NCBI GenBank assembly: GCA_028622995.1
Contig: JAJQJQ010000036.1
Coordinates: 372,001-436,000, forward strand
Origin: Panagrolaimus kolymaensis
Lineage: Eukaryota > Nematoda > Chromadorea > Rhabditida > Panagrolaimidae
Length of the DNA: 64,000 nucleotides
Direction: 5' to 3'
Shown piece after piece: positions 32,795 to 45,100 of this stretch (the first letter of the stretch is position 1; each line of letters begins with the position of its first letter). Both the position numbers and the translations under genes were made by a program. The notes under the pieces are model-generated. The model saw only the letters and a program-made list of their open reading frames with translations, did not search any database and was not told the origin of the DNA.

Positions 32795-34588
32795 ATGTTA
32801 TGTTTGAATTATAATGAGAAGTTTTTAAACCACTTGATCAATGGCACGTTGATGGAACGATATGAAACCCTGTCTATTGTTAAATTTGCCGACATAAAGC
32901 AGGAACAAAAACATTTATTTTGCGAAAATCTAAAAACCATCGTTCGTAGCACTGAAAATTTTGTTCCCAGAATGACCAAAAAAGATCAAACGAAAGCAAA
33001 GTTAATGGAAGAGTATTATATTGATTTCCGTAAAAACGTCGTTGAAATTGGGAAGTAATTTTCTTTAACTTTAAATTTGGGTATTTTAAAGGCAATTTTA
33101 TAATTAAAAAATTAAATGAATGAAACCTTCAACTCTTTTTTAGTTTAGTTATACGTTAAATCAATGAACTTAAGGAAGATTCAAAAATTCATCCAATGTA
33201 ACATTAAGGTTAGCTAAGTTTGGACACGGCGACACGACTCTAGCGCCAATAACCATAAGCGCCAATGAAAAATAAGCGCCAACGGACATAAGCGCCAATA
33301 AAGGAGGAAGCCGTCAAAAGTAAAAAGCGAAGTAATTTTAGGTTATGTAACTTTTAAAGTTATGTAACCATTTATATTTCTGAAGAAGCTGAATGGGCTT
33401 TCATGGTCTTTAATTCAAATTTTGTGAAGTTAAATGGGCTTTCCTACCATAAACTTTCTTATTTTCAATTCCAATATATAATATGATAATGAATTAGAGT
33501 GACTTGGGCAAAATGAGTTACATAACTTTAAATTACTTCACTTTTTACTTTTGACGGTTTCCTCCTTTATTGGCGCTTATGGTTATTGGCGCTTATGGAG
33601 CGTAGCCGTTTGGCCACAACCATAATTCTTAATTAATTCTACATGATATTATTTAAAATATGCAACATATCAAAAAAAGCTTACTTTGGGAAAAAATAAT
33701 TTTTGAATTATTTTTTAGGATCAGTTGAGGAGGAAATAAAAGAATGCTTGAAAAGATTGGATAATGCATGGAAAAATGCCAATAATTTTTTTGATGGAAA
33801 AATTAGCGAAAATTTGGAGAATAAATTTAAACAATTCTACAAAAAATATCCTGAAATTAATCAACAAACGAACTTAAAAAGAGTTAATAATATAAAGGTA
33901 ATTTTTTAATTAAATTGATCAATTTTTATAGAAAACCGCACTCTCGTCACCGATTTATTTAAATAAAAAAATTAATAAGCCCCAAGATACTAAAATTCTC
34001 ATTTGAAAAAAAGAACTTGATCCCCAACAACATGCTGAAAAAATGCGTTATCTTATGGAAAATATTTATGCAACCTTTTTATTCATAATTTTATTTTATT
34101 TTTCACTTATACTAATACAAAACAATACTTATGGTTATGTATATATATTACCATACATACAGGCGTTTGTGCCAAATTTTTAATTTTAAAATATTTATGC
34201 GTTGTTTTTTTTTTTTGTGACATTTCGGTGTTACACTTTTTTTCGAGTAAGCTTTTTCGACTTAAATATATTTTATACGATTCCTGACAACTTTCTCCAT
34301 AATAAATTATCTAATTTCCTTTCAAACATGCTTTAAATTTTTTTTATCCAGTTAATTTTGGAATTTTATTTGCATCGAGTGTATACTGTAAAAAAAATTC
34401 TACGACAAAGACATTCTTCATTTGATATTAGCCAATACATAAAAAAACGACTCTTATGTTTAAAAAGTCGTAAAAAATATAGAAAGGCAATGTTTACCTT
34501 TAAAGTCATCGCAGAAAATAAAAATGAAATGATGAAATATATGCACAAACAGCTTGTATCAAGAAAAGAAAGAAAATTTTTTAGATAA
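32795..34588 (+). CDS. Unrecognised three-exon protein
   Basis: Exons 32795-33029, 33719-33897 and 34352-34588 (TAA) join in phase and give 216 residues. The first donor is CC/GTAAAA at 33030; the more obvious GT at 33055 gives the wrong phase. The protein is charged and largely helical: MLCLNYNEKFLNHLING, QKHLFCENLKTIVRS, SVEEEIKECLKRLDNAWK, then a basic end rich in Lys/Arg (IKKRLLCLKSRKKYRK). An in-frame ATG at 32693 would add a hydrophobic leader of 34 residues, which is plain T-rich DNA; I prefer 32795. It is head to head with the interrupted gene, and the region between them (32569-32794) should hold both promoters. Confidence 0.5.
33227..33622. mobile_element. Inverted-repeat element with ATAAGCGCCAAT units
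   Basis: In the first intron of the three-exon gene, four tandem-like units AT(A)AGCGCCAA(T) at 33242-33300 are mirrored by two ATTGGCGCTTAT units at 33569-33597. Adjacent sequences (AAAGGAGGAA, CCGTCAAAAGTAAAAAG, GAAGTAATTT, GTTATGTAAC) are also inverted. The arms are about 110 bp around an AT-rich centre. The outer ends are diverged (GGACACGGCGACACGACTC against GGCCAAACGGCTACGCTC), and I cannot fix a target duplication. Confidence 0.65.
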
Positions 34589-37500
34589 CGAATGCAGCCA
34601 AGTTCACTAAAGGGTGTTAAAATCAATAAATGCAAATAATGATTCAACACCATGAATAAAAAAAACCAGTGGTTTTAAAGAAAAAGTATGCACTTTTGAG
34701 GAAAATGGTACAAATTTTTTGGTTTTTTATAAAAAATTTTTTGCCGCAATATAAGAATTGTAATAATGCATGCATGTTTACAAAGACACAAATGCAAGAA
34801 GAATGAATTCCTTTCGATTTGTAGTCGACATTTTTTTTGTCATCAAAAAATTATAACTTTTAAAGTTTTTTTAATTTAACTTTTAAAAGCAAAGCCTTTT
34901 TTCTTTTCATATTTGTTTTTTATTGGTTTATTGTAATTTTTCCCAAATGAGTATTCTTCTTCATTTTTTTTTCTTTTTGAATAAAAAAGTTTGTAAAAAA
35001 AAGAGTCTCATGGAAGAGGAAAAAAGAAAACAATTCCATTGGGAGAATAATTGCCCTTCCATAGAAAGAAACAAAAAAAATACACGAGAAAAGAAACTGG
35101 ACTTTTTATGCTAAAAAAATAAAACTTTGTTTTGACTTTGCTGAAGAAAAAGAAAAAAAATTGTTGTCGAAAAGTGCCTTTATCTTTTTTTTATTTATCC
35201 AGCCATTTTGGAGGAAAAAAGGAGAGTGGACCGGACTTGGCCTAATACTAATGGAATGGATAAAAATTTTGTACAACGTGGAAAAAATGATGAGAGTATA
35301 CTTTTTTTGCAAGATTTTTAAGGAGTTTTTATATTTTAGCCCAAAAAGTTGCTTAATTCATTGAAATTGTGACTTTTTAAAAGCTTTTTATAACGAGCTA
35401 ATAAGAATATTTGTTAAATATCGTAGTAAGACTCCATGTAGCCGCTTTTTTCGGTAACTTTGCAAATCAAAAAGCTTCCAACAGAACTTTTTTTCTTTTT
35501 TTGAATCTCGATTTTTTAAAATCATTTTACAATTTTTTAAATATATTTGAAACCATTGTCCACTTTATCTTTCTATTTTGTGATTTTTTAATATGTTTCT
35601 TTCTCTCTTCATCTTCTTACAAAATGAAAAACATTTTTCATTGTTTAAAAACTTAACAAAAAACAGAAACATTGTTTGCATGGTTTTTTAATATCATCTA
35701 CTTAATTTTCTTCTTCTTCCGTGAATCATCCATTTTATTCCAAGCAGTTTGAAGGCATCCTTCCTTTTGTTTCATAACACTTTAAACTCATTTATTTTCA
35801 TGAAAGTGTGCAGCAGTAGTTTTTTATTTCATCAAAACAATTGAACGGAAGTGAAAGAAAGCAGATGACTATGACATCTTCATTCACACAATTCTCATTT
35901 TACTTTACTTATTTTTTTGTTTTTGAAATTTCTCATTAATTTGAGTTATAAAAAAAGGAGAGAGGAATAAAGGTTTTGAAACACAATGAACTGAATAATT
36001 AATGAAAATTGTAAAAATTTAAGGCTCAGTTTTTTTTACCTCAAATCTTGGAGGGGAATTTTTCATTTACTTTTTTCCGTTTTTTTTCTTCACATAAATT
36101 TATTTTTTGTTTTTTAAGTTTTTACGGTTTTTTTTCAAAACTTAAATTTACCAAAAACTTTTGGCTTGAATCGTGAAACTAAAGTTAGAAGCATCCGTTG
36201 AAAGCCATTTCAGAACGTTCAAAAAAAATTTTTTTTTAAACCACCAAAAAAAATTGGAACATGGATATTATGACTCCCGAGAGAAATTATTACTGCTTCT
36301 AGAGTCGTCATCCGTAGACATTTTAATTTACATTTTTTTAATTTAAAAGCTTAAACGCTACAAAGCTGCTGCTGCATTTTTGAAAAGCTAATGAATATTT
36401 TTTTTGCTTAGGGCTTTAAAAGCGATAATGAAAAGACAAAAGCTTTTGAAAAAAAGATTCATGGCCTCGCAGCTTTTCATCGTCCTATAAATTGCTTTTC
36501 TTCATCCTTAAAATAAATGATTTAATTTATAGTCTTATTTTTATAGAAAAACAAAAAAAAGCTTCTTAAATTTTTTTTGGGAGTAAAGCTAAACTAAAAA
36601 AATGATGATGATAGTATTTTTTTCCTTCATTTTGAGAAGCTCATCTAATTGAAATTCGTATTTCTTTTTTCTCCCATTTTTTTCTTTCTTTTGAAGAGAG
36701 CAAAATAAAGGAGGATGAAGCACAGCCATTCTTTTTCCAAATGGGCCCATCATCATTTTTTACTTTTTGAAAGAAAAAAAGAAAAAGAAAAAGGAAAGAA
36801 GAAGATGAGTTCAATGCTTTTGGCTAATGTTGTCAGTTTGAGCTTGGGTTCTGGCAGAAGTAATTTTTTTTTGAAAGTTTAGGTATTTTTATGTTATTTT
36901 CAAAACTACTTTTTTGTTCCCAATTTTTAAATTTATTAGTTTTTTTGGATAAATGTGCGTTCTTTTCTTTTTCTTTTTTTTGCTGCAAAGTTAAAATTAA
37001 TAATACTCACTCGCTTCTTGTCTCTTGGTGATAATCCTTAGCTAATACTCATTTGAGGTAAAAAAAAAGACAAAAACAAAAGAAGGATATTTTTTTTGGA
37101 TTAGACATATTATTTACATGAGCTACAAAGACTCTTTTTTTGGCTTCTTATTTTTGTTATAGTGTCGTTTTCTCACTTTTGCTGGTCATTATTTGATGGT
37201 CATTTTTTTGTGTGCTACTTTTTGCGCATGTTAAAAAGAATATTTTTATATTTTTCCTCCTTTTTTTTCTTTAATAACTCCACAAAATAGTTTAAAAATA
37301 TTCCAGAAATCCCTAAAAAAAAGTTTTTTAAAACAAAACAAAAAACACTTCTTTTTTCAAAGTTGTCAATACTCCCATTTTTTTTTTTGCTTACAGAGGA
37401 AGTGATTCTCAGTGGAGTCATTTATTTATTTTTCTTTTTCTTTTCTGTATCCATTTCTTCAAGACGACATTCATCATTATTTGTAGTAAGCAACTTTTCA

Positions 37501-39123
37501 TTGTTGTCATTTTTCTTCCATTTTTTTTGGAAGGTTTTACAAACTTTCAAAAAAATAATAAAACTTTGGTTTTGTATTTTATTTGAATTAATTTTTTAAA
37601 GTTTTCTTTTTTATAATTATTAAAAAAGAATTATGTATATTTTTTTATTTATTATTTCTTTAATTTTAAGAAAAGTTAATTTATGCTTAAATTACTTATA
37701 CCAATGCTCTGTTTAATCAACTATTAAGAGAATCTTAAAAATAACTTTTGTAAAATTAATTACGCTTTGAGTTAACAAATAATAATTAGTTACAAAGGAA
37801 TTTAATATTAAATTTCAAAGAATGATTTCTTTTTTTAAAGAATATAAAATTTCCGTTTGATTCTTTGGAATTGATTTTTTTTATTTTTAGGGGATTCCTC
37901 TTCTTTTATTTATTTTTTTCTAAACATAGAACTTTTTTGCAGAGTTTAAAAAAAACTTCTTTTTTTGCTGTTTTAGTTTTTTGTCCCCTTTTTTAGTTTA
38001 CATTTTGACCCATTGTTTTCTTTATTTATTTTTTATTTTGCTGCTGTTTATTTATTTGTTGATGTTAAATTTTAAAATTACATTTCCATTTTTTATTGTC
38101 TCTCTTGTTTTTGTTTTTTTACTTTTCATCTTTGTAACTTGGACCTTCTTTTATTCTGGACTCACTACTTTTTGGTTGTTGTTAAAAAATATATTGGGTT
38201 AGCTTTGATCCACGCCGCATTTTTTTATTCACCCCAGCCGTTGTCTCTGTTGCTAATTGCTTTAAGATTAAAAAAATGTAATGAATTTATGGGACGACAA
38301 TTTCAATAAAATTAAATTAGATAAAAATTTTTTAAAAAAAGATGGCACTTTCATAGAAAAAAAGAAGCTGTTGCTGGTTGGCATAAAGATAAAATTTAAA
38401 AAAAACGTATAACAGAAAAATTTATTATTTTTATTTTATTTTTTTAACTACGGTTTTTAGTTAATTTTTACGAAATGATAAAAACATAAAGTTTCAAATC
38501 AATAAACTTTCTCTTTTTGTCTTCTCGAAATAAATATTACCTTTCTCTTTATCTTATCAACAAATTGCCTAAATGCCTAAATCAACGAACAAAAATCTGA
38601 CTTATCTTTATTATTTTATTTTTAAACCATTTCCAATTTTTTTGAATATTTTTAAACAAAAAATTCTTACACATTTTAACAATTTTTATTATCAACGATT
38701 GCTCATTTCCTGTCAAAAATTTCGCTCTTAAAAATTTTTTTATACATTCATGCCCGGCGATTTATTTTTGTCGCTGACGATTTAAATTTTTTTTTGTGAA
38801 TTGCAACAACGTTAAACTTTTTTTTTCAGGAGCCACGAAAATAAAAAAATAAACCATGGTTTAGCAACTGCATCAACGTGAAAATAAAAAAATCAAACAA
38901 GCATGAAAAACCAACGATAATCCGTTTTTTAAACTTTTTTTTATTTTACATTTTTTGTGTTGTCACAAAAAAAACTTGGGCGATCGTTGCTCTCAAATGC
39001 TATTCTATACTTTTTAGTTTCATATTCTTTGTTCGACAAAAAAAAGTAGTTTAAATCAATAATTATTTTACAAAAAATTTATTTATATTTATTTTTAATT
39101 TTTAAAATCGAATTGATTCGAAA
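34589..39123. other. Long AT-rich upstream region of the unc-53 homolog
   Basis: About 4.5 kb without a supported gene. The sequence is strongly T-rich on the plus strand with A5-A9 and T5-T12 runs, and all ORFs are Phe/Lys low-complexity. It should contain the promoter of the following gene. A short CAG acceptor-like site near 38830 and an ATG context at 38876 do not lead to a usable frame. Confidence 0.5.
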
Positions 39124-42100
39124 ATGGAATTAAATAATATCGAAATTATTACTAATAATTTATTAACGAATAATCCAACAACAACTACGACAACGACGAC
39201 GACGAAACGAATTTATATGGATCCCACACAAAGAGAATCCAATTTACAGCTTATTCCCGTGAGTTTGAGTTTTAATCATTCATAATTTTTTATTAAAAAA
39301 CTTGATCAAAAAAAATTCTATCTATAAAAAACAAATACAACATTCTCCAAAAACACTGTCGTGTCCAATAAAGCTGGACTACTTTTTTTGATTTTTTTTT
39401 TGAAATTTTGCTTACCTTTATTTTAATACGTTTAGAAAACTTTATATGCGACATTTTTTTATTTTATTTTCTAACCTCTTCTTCCATTTCAATCATAAAT
39501 TTTTAAATTTAAGTTTCCATTTAAAATGAATTTGAATTAAAATTCTTTTCACTCTAAACTTTATTATTTCTTTTTTTTACTTAAAAACTAAAATACTACT
39601 AAAGAAGAAGTGTCATTTCCATCTGTTTTTATTTATGATGCAAAACCAACCACTTTCAAAAGCAAAGGCATTTTCATTCATTTCATTTCTTTCATCAGCT
39701 GATAGCTTTTTTACTTTTTTACTTTTCTTTTTCAATCTTTTTTTTTGTTGCTTGAATCCTTTTTTTCGATGTCATCTTCATCGCCTACTACGACGTTTTC
39801 TGTCTGTCAAGTAAATTGAAATGAAAAAAAAATATAATTTAAGTGGCGTTCATTTTTTCTTTCTTCTCTAAACCTCATTCATGGCTTCTTTGACAAAGAT
39901 TAGCCTGAAGGTGTCGTCTCCTTTTCTCGCCAATGAATGTCCATTTTCGCACTTCACGCTTTTTTCATTTGAAAAATTTTATTATTTTTTTACTTTTCTC
40001 TTTTTCTTAATTTACCCCAAATTTCCAACAACTTCATTGCGAATTAAAAAAATTTTGTCTTCAAAAAAAATAATTTTAAGACTACTAATTTCTGGGCACA
40101 TCTTTATGTTTCTTTTTTTTGGTGTTCCCAAAGGCGACTTCCTTCCCCAAAACCATTTTTAATTCTCTTTTGCGCGCAACATTTTTTGACTTAAAAAAAT
40201 TAAAAATGCTTTTTAAATTAGTGGTGTTGTCTTTTTCTTACTCCCAAAAAAGTATGTAAGTTGTCGTTGCTTAAAATGGTTTAAAAGAAAAGCGTTAGAA
40301 AGAAAGAAGAAAGGAGAAGGCCAAAAAAAGGAAATGCAAAAGGAAGAAAGAGCACTTTTCATGTTTTCTTTTTTCAAAAATAGAAAGATTAAGTTTTTGG
40401 ATTTTTGTAGAGGCAAGAATAACAGAATACATAATTATGGTCAGTTTTATATTGAAGCTGGTCTCTAAAAGAAATGTTTAATTTTTTTACTGATTTTAAT
40501 GTTCTAATAAAATATTTTACAAAAAAGCTTTTCTTCACAATAAAAAATACCGACTACAAAAAAGCGCATTGAACCAATGATGAACTCAAAATCGGCAAGC
40601 AACAAGATCAAAATGAAAAAGAAACTCATATGTATGCAAATTTTCTTTTTTTCCTTTATTTCACTTTAATAATATCGCGGTTACTTTACAAAGCCACTCA
40701 ATGTTTCATCTCTCTTTTTTCCTGGGCAGCAAACAAAATTATATTCTCTTTCCTTCCTAAGAAAATTTCAAAGAACCTTTTTTAACAAAAATAAAGAAAG
40801 AATAAAAATGAGTGGCATTCATTCATTTAAATTAGTTTGCATCAAATTTGTGAAATTTCGCTTTTCACTGTTTTCGTCGTCGCCGCCATCGATAAATTTG
40901 GTTTTTACATGCCCTCAAGGCACAGAGGCAAGCTTTTGAACTGCTTTCTTGAATGAGCTTTTTCAAAATTGAACCTTGTTTTCTTTCGCGCAGGCTCAAA
41001 ACAAGGAGAAAGGCAAAACATGGAGAAAATTAGAAGATGATGAAGAAGCTCATAATTTGATCAACTTTTTTTTCTTTCAACCAAACACAAAAAAATCTTT
41101 CAATTTTTCCTTTTATTATTATGAAAGAAGACGAAGAAGATGGTTTTCGTCATTTTCCGGGAAATGGCATTCATAAAAAAAAAGTGGGTGGAGTTTTGTT
41201 ATGAAACGGGTTTTTGACGACAACGGAAAACTTGAAGCTCAAGCTTTAAGGCTTTAAACCTATTTCTTTTTTTTCGGACTTCATAGTTTTTGGAATTTTT
41301 TTTTGTAAAACTATTTTTTATTTGAAACAATACACAGATAATTTTATTCATTTATAATATTTTGACGAAAAATGAAAAAATTAAGTTCACCATTTCGAAA
41401 GCGTAAAAATATTATTCAACAACAAAAAGATGTTAATATTCCGGCAGCCAATAATATAAAGGTAAATTTTTTTAAAGACACTTTAGTTTTAGTTTATGGA
41501 GTTTTTTGATTAAAATCTCTACAGTTTCATAATATTTTAAAAAATAATTTTAATTACAAAAAATATTATGTTTTCGCTTATATTTTTTAAAGAAAATTTT
41601 TTTTCACATTTGTTTTTCTATTTTCTTATCCCTGCCATATTTTTTTTGTTGATGCTGGTGGTTGTAAACTTTTTTGCTGTTGCTTCTTCTCATCTTCCAA
41701 ACATTTTTCCACATATTTGGGATGAAAGACCCCAAAGGTCTTTTTTTTTTATTTATAAACATGCATTGTTTTGTCATTTATTTTTGACATGCATTTTCAT
41801 CTTCTTTTTTTTCTTTCTACGACATTTGTTGCTTCTCCCAAAAAAAAAAAGAAGTTAAGAAGCAAGCAACAAAGTGTCTTGGCTGTCGGCACTTTTTTGG
41901 AAGACATCAAAAAATGGATGCTTCTGACTTTCTATCTTTTTTTTTTACAAAAAAAAAGATGCCGATAATGTGCGAGTTTTTTTTTCTTCTTGAGGGAGAA
42001 GCAATAAACATATAAATACACGCAATGTTTCCGTCACATTACATCGCTTGCTTCTTTTTTTTTTTGTGGAATAATATGGATATTGGGATAAGTTGAAAGA

Positions 42101-45100
42101 AGTTGGAGGATGACTGACAGAAGAAACATTAAAGTTGCATTTTATTTTATTTTTTTTTTCTTGACATCTAACGACGCAAAAGAAAGAAAAAAATGACCAA
42201 TGGCTACTCACTACTTTTTTGGCATGCGTGTATTTGACTTGACTTCAAAAGGATAAAAAACGGATAAGTAAGAGATCCCAAAAATGTTATTTATGTTGGT
42301 CGTCATATGGGAATTTTGCATATATACATACTTTTGGTTAAAGGAAGTATGAATGTTTAGAGATTGATATTAATATTTTCAGATGGTCTTAAGCCTGTCT
42401 TAATTGTAGCTCGATAAATAAATCGATTCATCGAAGCCCTCTTTTAAATCAATTTTTTCCCAAAGAAACATGCCAAAATGAAATTTTAATAACTCTTTTC
42501 ATTTTCTTATGTTATTCGATTCTTTTCCCAACTAAACAACCTGTTAATCGGGTGGTTGTTGTAAATCTATCAACTTTTTTTCCTACCTTGTTTTTCTGCT
42601 TTTGTATTCTTTCGGCATTTTTTATTTTTAATATTCATCCCAAAGGCAAAAGAAGACATTGTAAAAATCTAAAACCTGCCATTTGCTTTTTTATCCGATT
42701 TTTTAAAATATTTTTTCCATTCCACAAAGAGACACTTCTGCCAGACGTCCCATAATTCGGCGCAATCGAAGAAAATTCTTAAATTGACCCAAAGAGATCA
42801 GAGCTTTTTTAAGTATCGCCACTTTAAAAAAACAAGCGACAATTATTATTACATAAGCGTTTATTATTATTATAATTTTTTTTATTGTTTCACTTCTTCT
42901 TTTTTTTTTGTGCGATAAAGAATAACTAAAGGACCCCAGCTTGCTGCTGCGGCCAACAAAATTTTTCGCGCTCTGATTATTAATAACAGCTGTTTCATTT
43001 TTTTCTCTTGGTTTTTTCTTTGGTCGTCGTTTAACGAGAAAAAGTCACATATAACATTAAAAAAAGTGACCACTTGTCTTTTTGCCTTTTTCTTCACATT
43101 TTTTTGTTGTTTTTTTTTTCAAGAGAGGGAAAAAGAGAACCAACTGGTCAGCAAAAATAAGGGTGTCTGCTGTGCTGCCTTTTTATGGATAAGAAATCTG
43201 GAACAAGAAAATATAATGCCAAAAAAGGAGAAACATAAAAAATGCAAGAAAAAAAGAAGTTTGAAAAAAGATATAAAATTTTAAATGTTTCTAAACTTTT
43301 GTTTTTTCTGCTCCATTTTGAAAATTTAAACACTCAAATTTTTGGGATTTAAAAAAATTTAAGAATATTAAAAGTCAAAATTTATTCACTAATATTTTTT
43401 ATAAGAATTACATGTTTTTTTTTCTGGCTAATTCCCAACATTTTTTATTCTGAATTAACTTTTTCTTAAAAAATATAAAAATTTTTGAAACTCCCTTTTT
43501 TTATTATTTTCTTTTTTTCCTTTCTTTATTATTATTTTTTTAAATGAAATGCGAAAAACAATCTCATTTTCATTTTCATTCATTTTATGCGCGAAACAAA
43601 AATATGCAACTAACCAACAACATCATCGCCAGCTTCTTTAGCTTCAGAAAAAAAAAGTGAATGTCCATCTTATTTTTTTCTTTTTTGGTTTCCTGTTTTA
43701 AAAGGCCCAAGTTCATAACCAACAACAAAAACAACAACACTTTTAGCTGATTCTCTCTCATTTTCTTCAATTTTTAATAAAAAAAAAGGATATCAAATTT
43801 CTGTGGTCAGCAAGCGAGCGACCCAGTAAAGAAGCCACCCGGCTGTTCCTTCCTTCCTTTTTTGCTTCTTCCTCCCAAGTCTCATTCATCCGGTCACTTA
43901 TAAAACTACCCTTTTATTTGAGTCTAAATGATGAGTGAAAAACATAAGCTTCTTGTTGTTGTTGGTTGGGGTGTCGCTAAAAACAATGCCTCCTGCGCCT
44001 CTCTGCTTTCACTTATTTTTTGTTCTTCAAAAAAAATTTGAGGATTCATTAATTTTTTGATGAAAGCATCTCAAAAAAAGAAGCTCCTTAAAAAAATGAT
44101 GATGCATCGCTCATTTACGTTTACGTTTTTTTTTGTTATTGCTTCTTTTTCTCTCATTTTTTTCGATGGAACAAAAAAATTTTAAAAGATTCACTGTTTT
44201 TTGCTGCTTTCTTTTTCTATTCTTTTTTTTTTTGTGGCTAATTTTGTAGGATCGACGGAAAAAGAAAAAGGAAAAGGAAAAGTTTCTTCTTTTTTCAATT
44301 AATGAATCACGTTTATTAGCTAATGAATGTTTTTGTTTTTTATGATTTAAACGTTTTCAATTTTTTTTATTTCTCTTTTTTTTTTGTTATTGTCTTCAAC
44401 AAAATTTGATACTGTCTTTAATTATTAAATAATTGATTTTGTGTTATGAATGGATTATTTAAAGGTAAATTAAATTATCAAAATAAAATATTAGTTAATT
44501 TTATGAAAAGTTTTTGAGATGTGATTTCTGTAATTTTTTTCAATTTTTTATAAGCAATTTAATTTTTGTTTATTTAGTTTAATTTAATTTCTGCCACAAT
44601 AACTATTTTTCTTTTCTTTTTTTGGTTGCCATTAATTAGCTTATACAAAAGCAAACGCAATCAAAGTCGTTACAAAAATAATTTTGCTTACTTTTTGACT
44701 TTTGTAATAATAATGGTTTTTGTTTTGCTTGCTTTGATTTCATTAAATTAAAGCTCTGTCTCTTTTCTCTATGATGAGGGTGGCGAGAAAAAAAAATGAA
44801 CAAGCTTATAGAAAATCTCATTGACTTTGAGACTCTCTATAATTAGACAATTATTCTATTTGTTTACTCTTATTTTTTCTTGCCCCTTCCTTTTTTTATA
44901 ATCAAAACAAAGCAAAGAAAGAAGAAAAAAAATGGCGCGCAATTAGCATAAAAAACTGGAAGTGTAGTGAGAGCAAAGATTTTGAGGACATTATGGATCA
45001 ATGAAAAATGAAGAAAAAATATATTTTAAAAAAAGCAAAGAGACAAATTTAAAAATAATAATAATATACCTTTAATTTGAATGAGGACAGCTTTTCTCTT

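Noticed and set aside
35000..38800. Numerous Phe- and Lys-rich ORFs as small genes
   Set aside because: Their composition follows homopolymer runs; none has splice context, a family motif or balanced codon use.
44447..44465. Third alternative first exon of the unc-53 homolog
   Set aside because: The ATG reading ends at its donor in phase 1, which cannot join exon 2 (phase 0).
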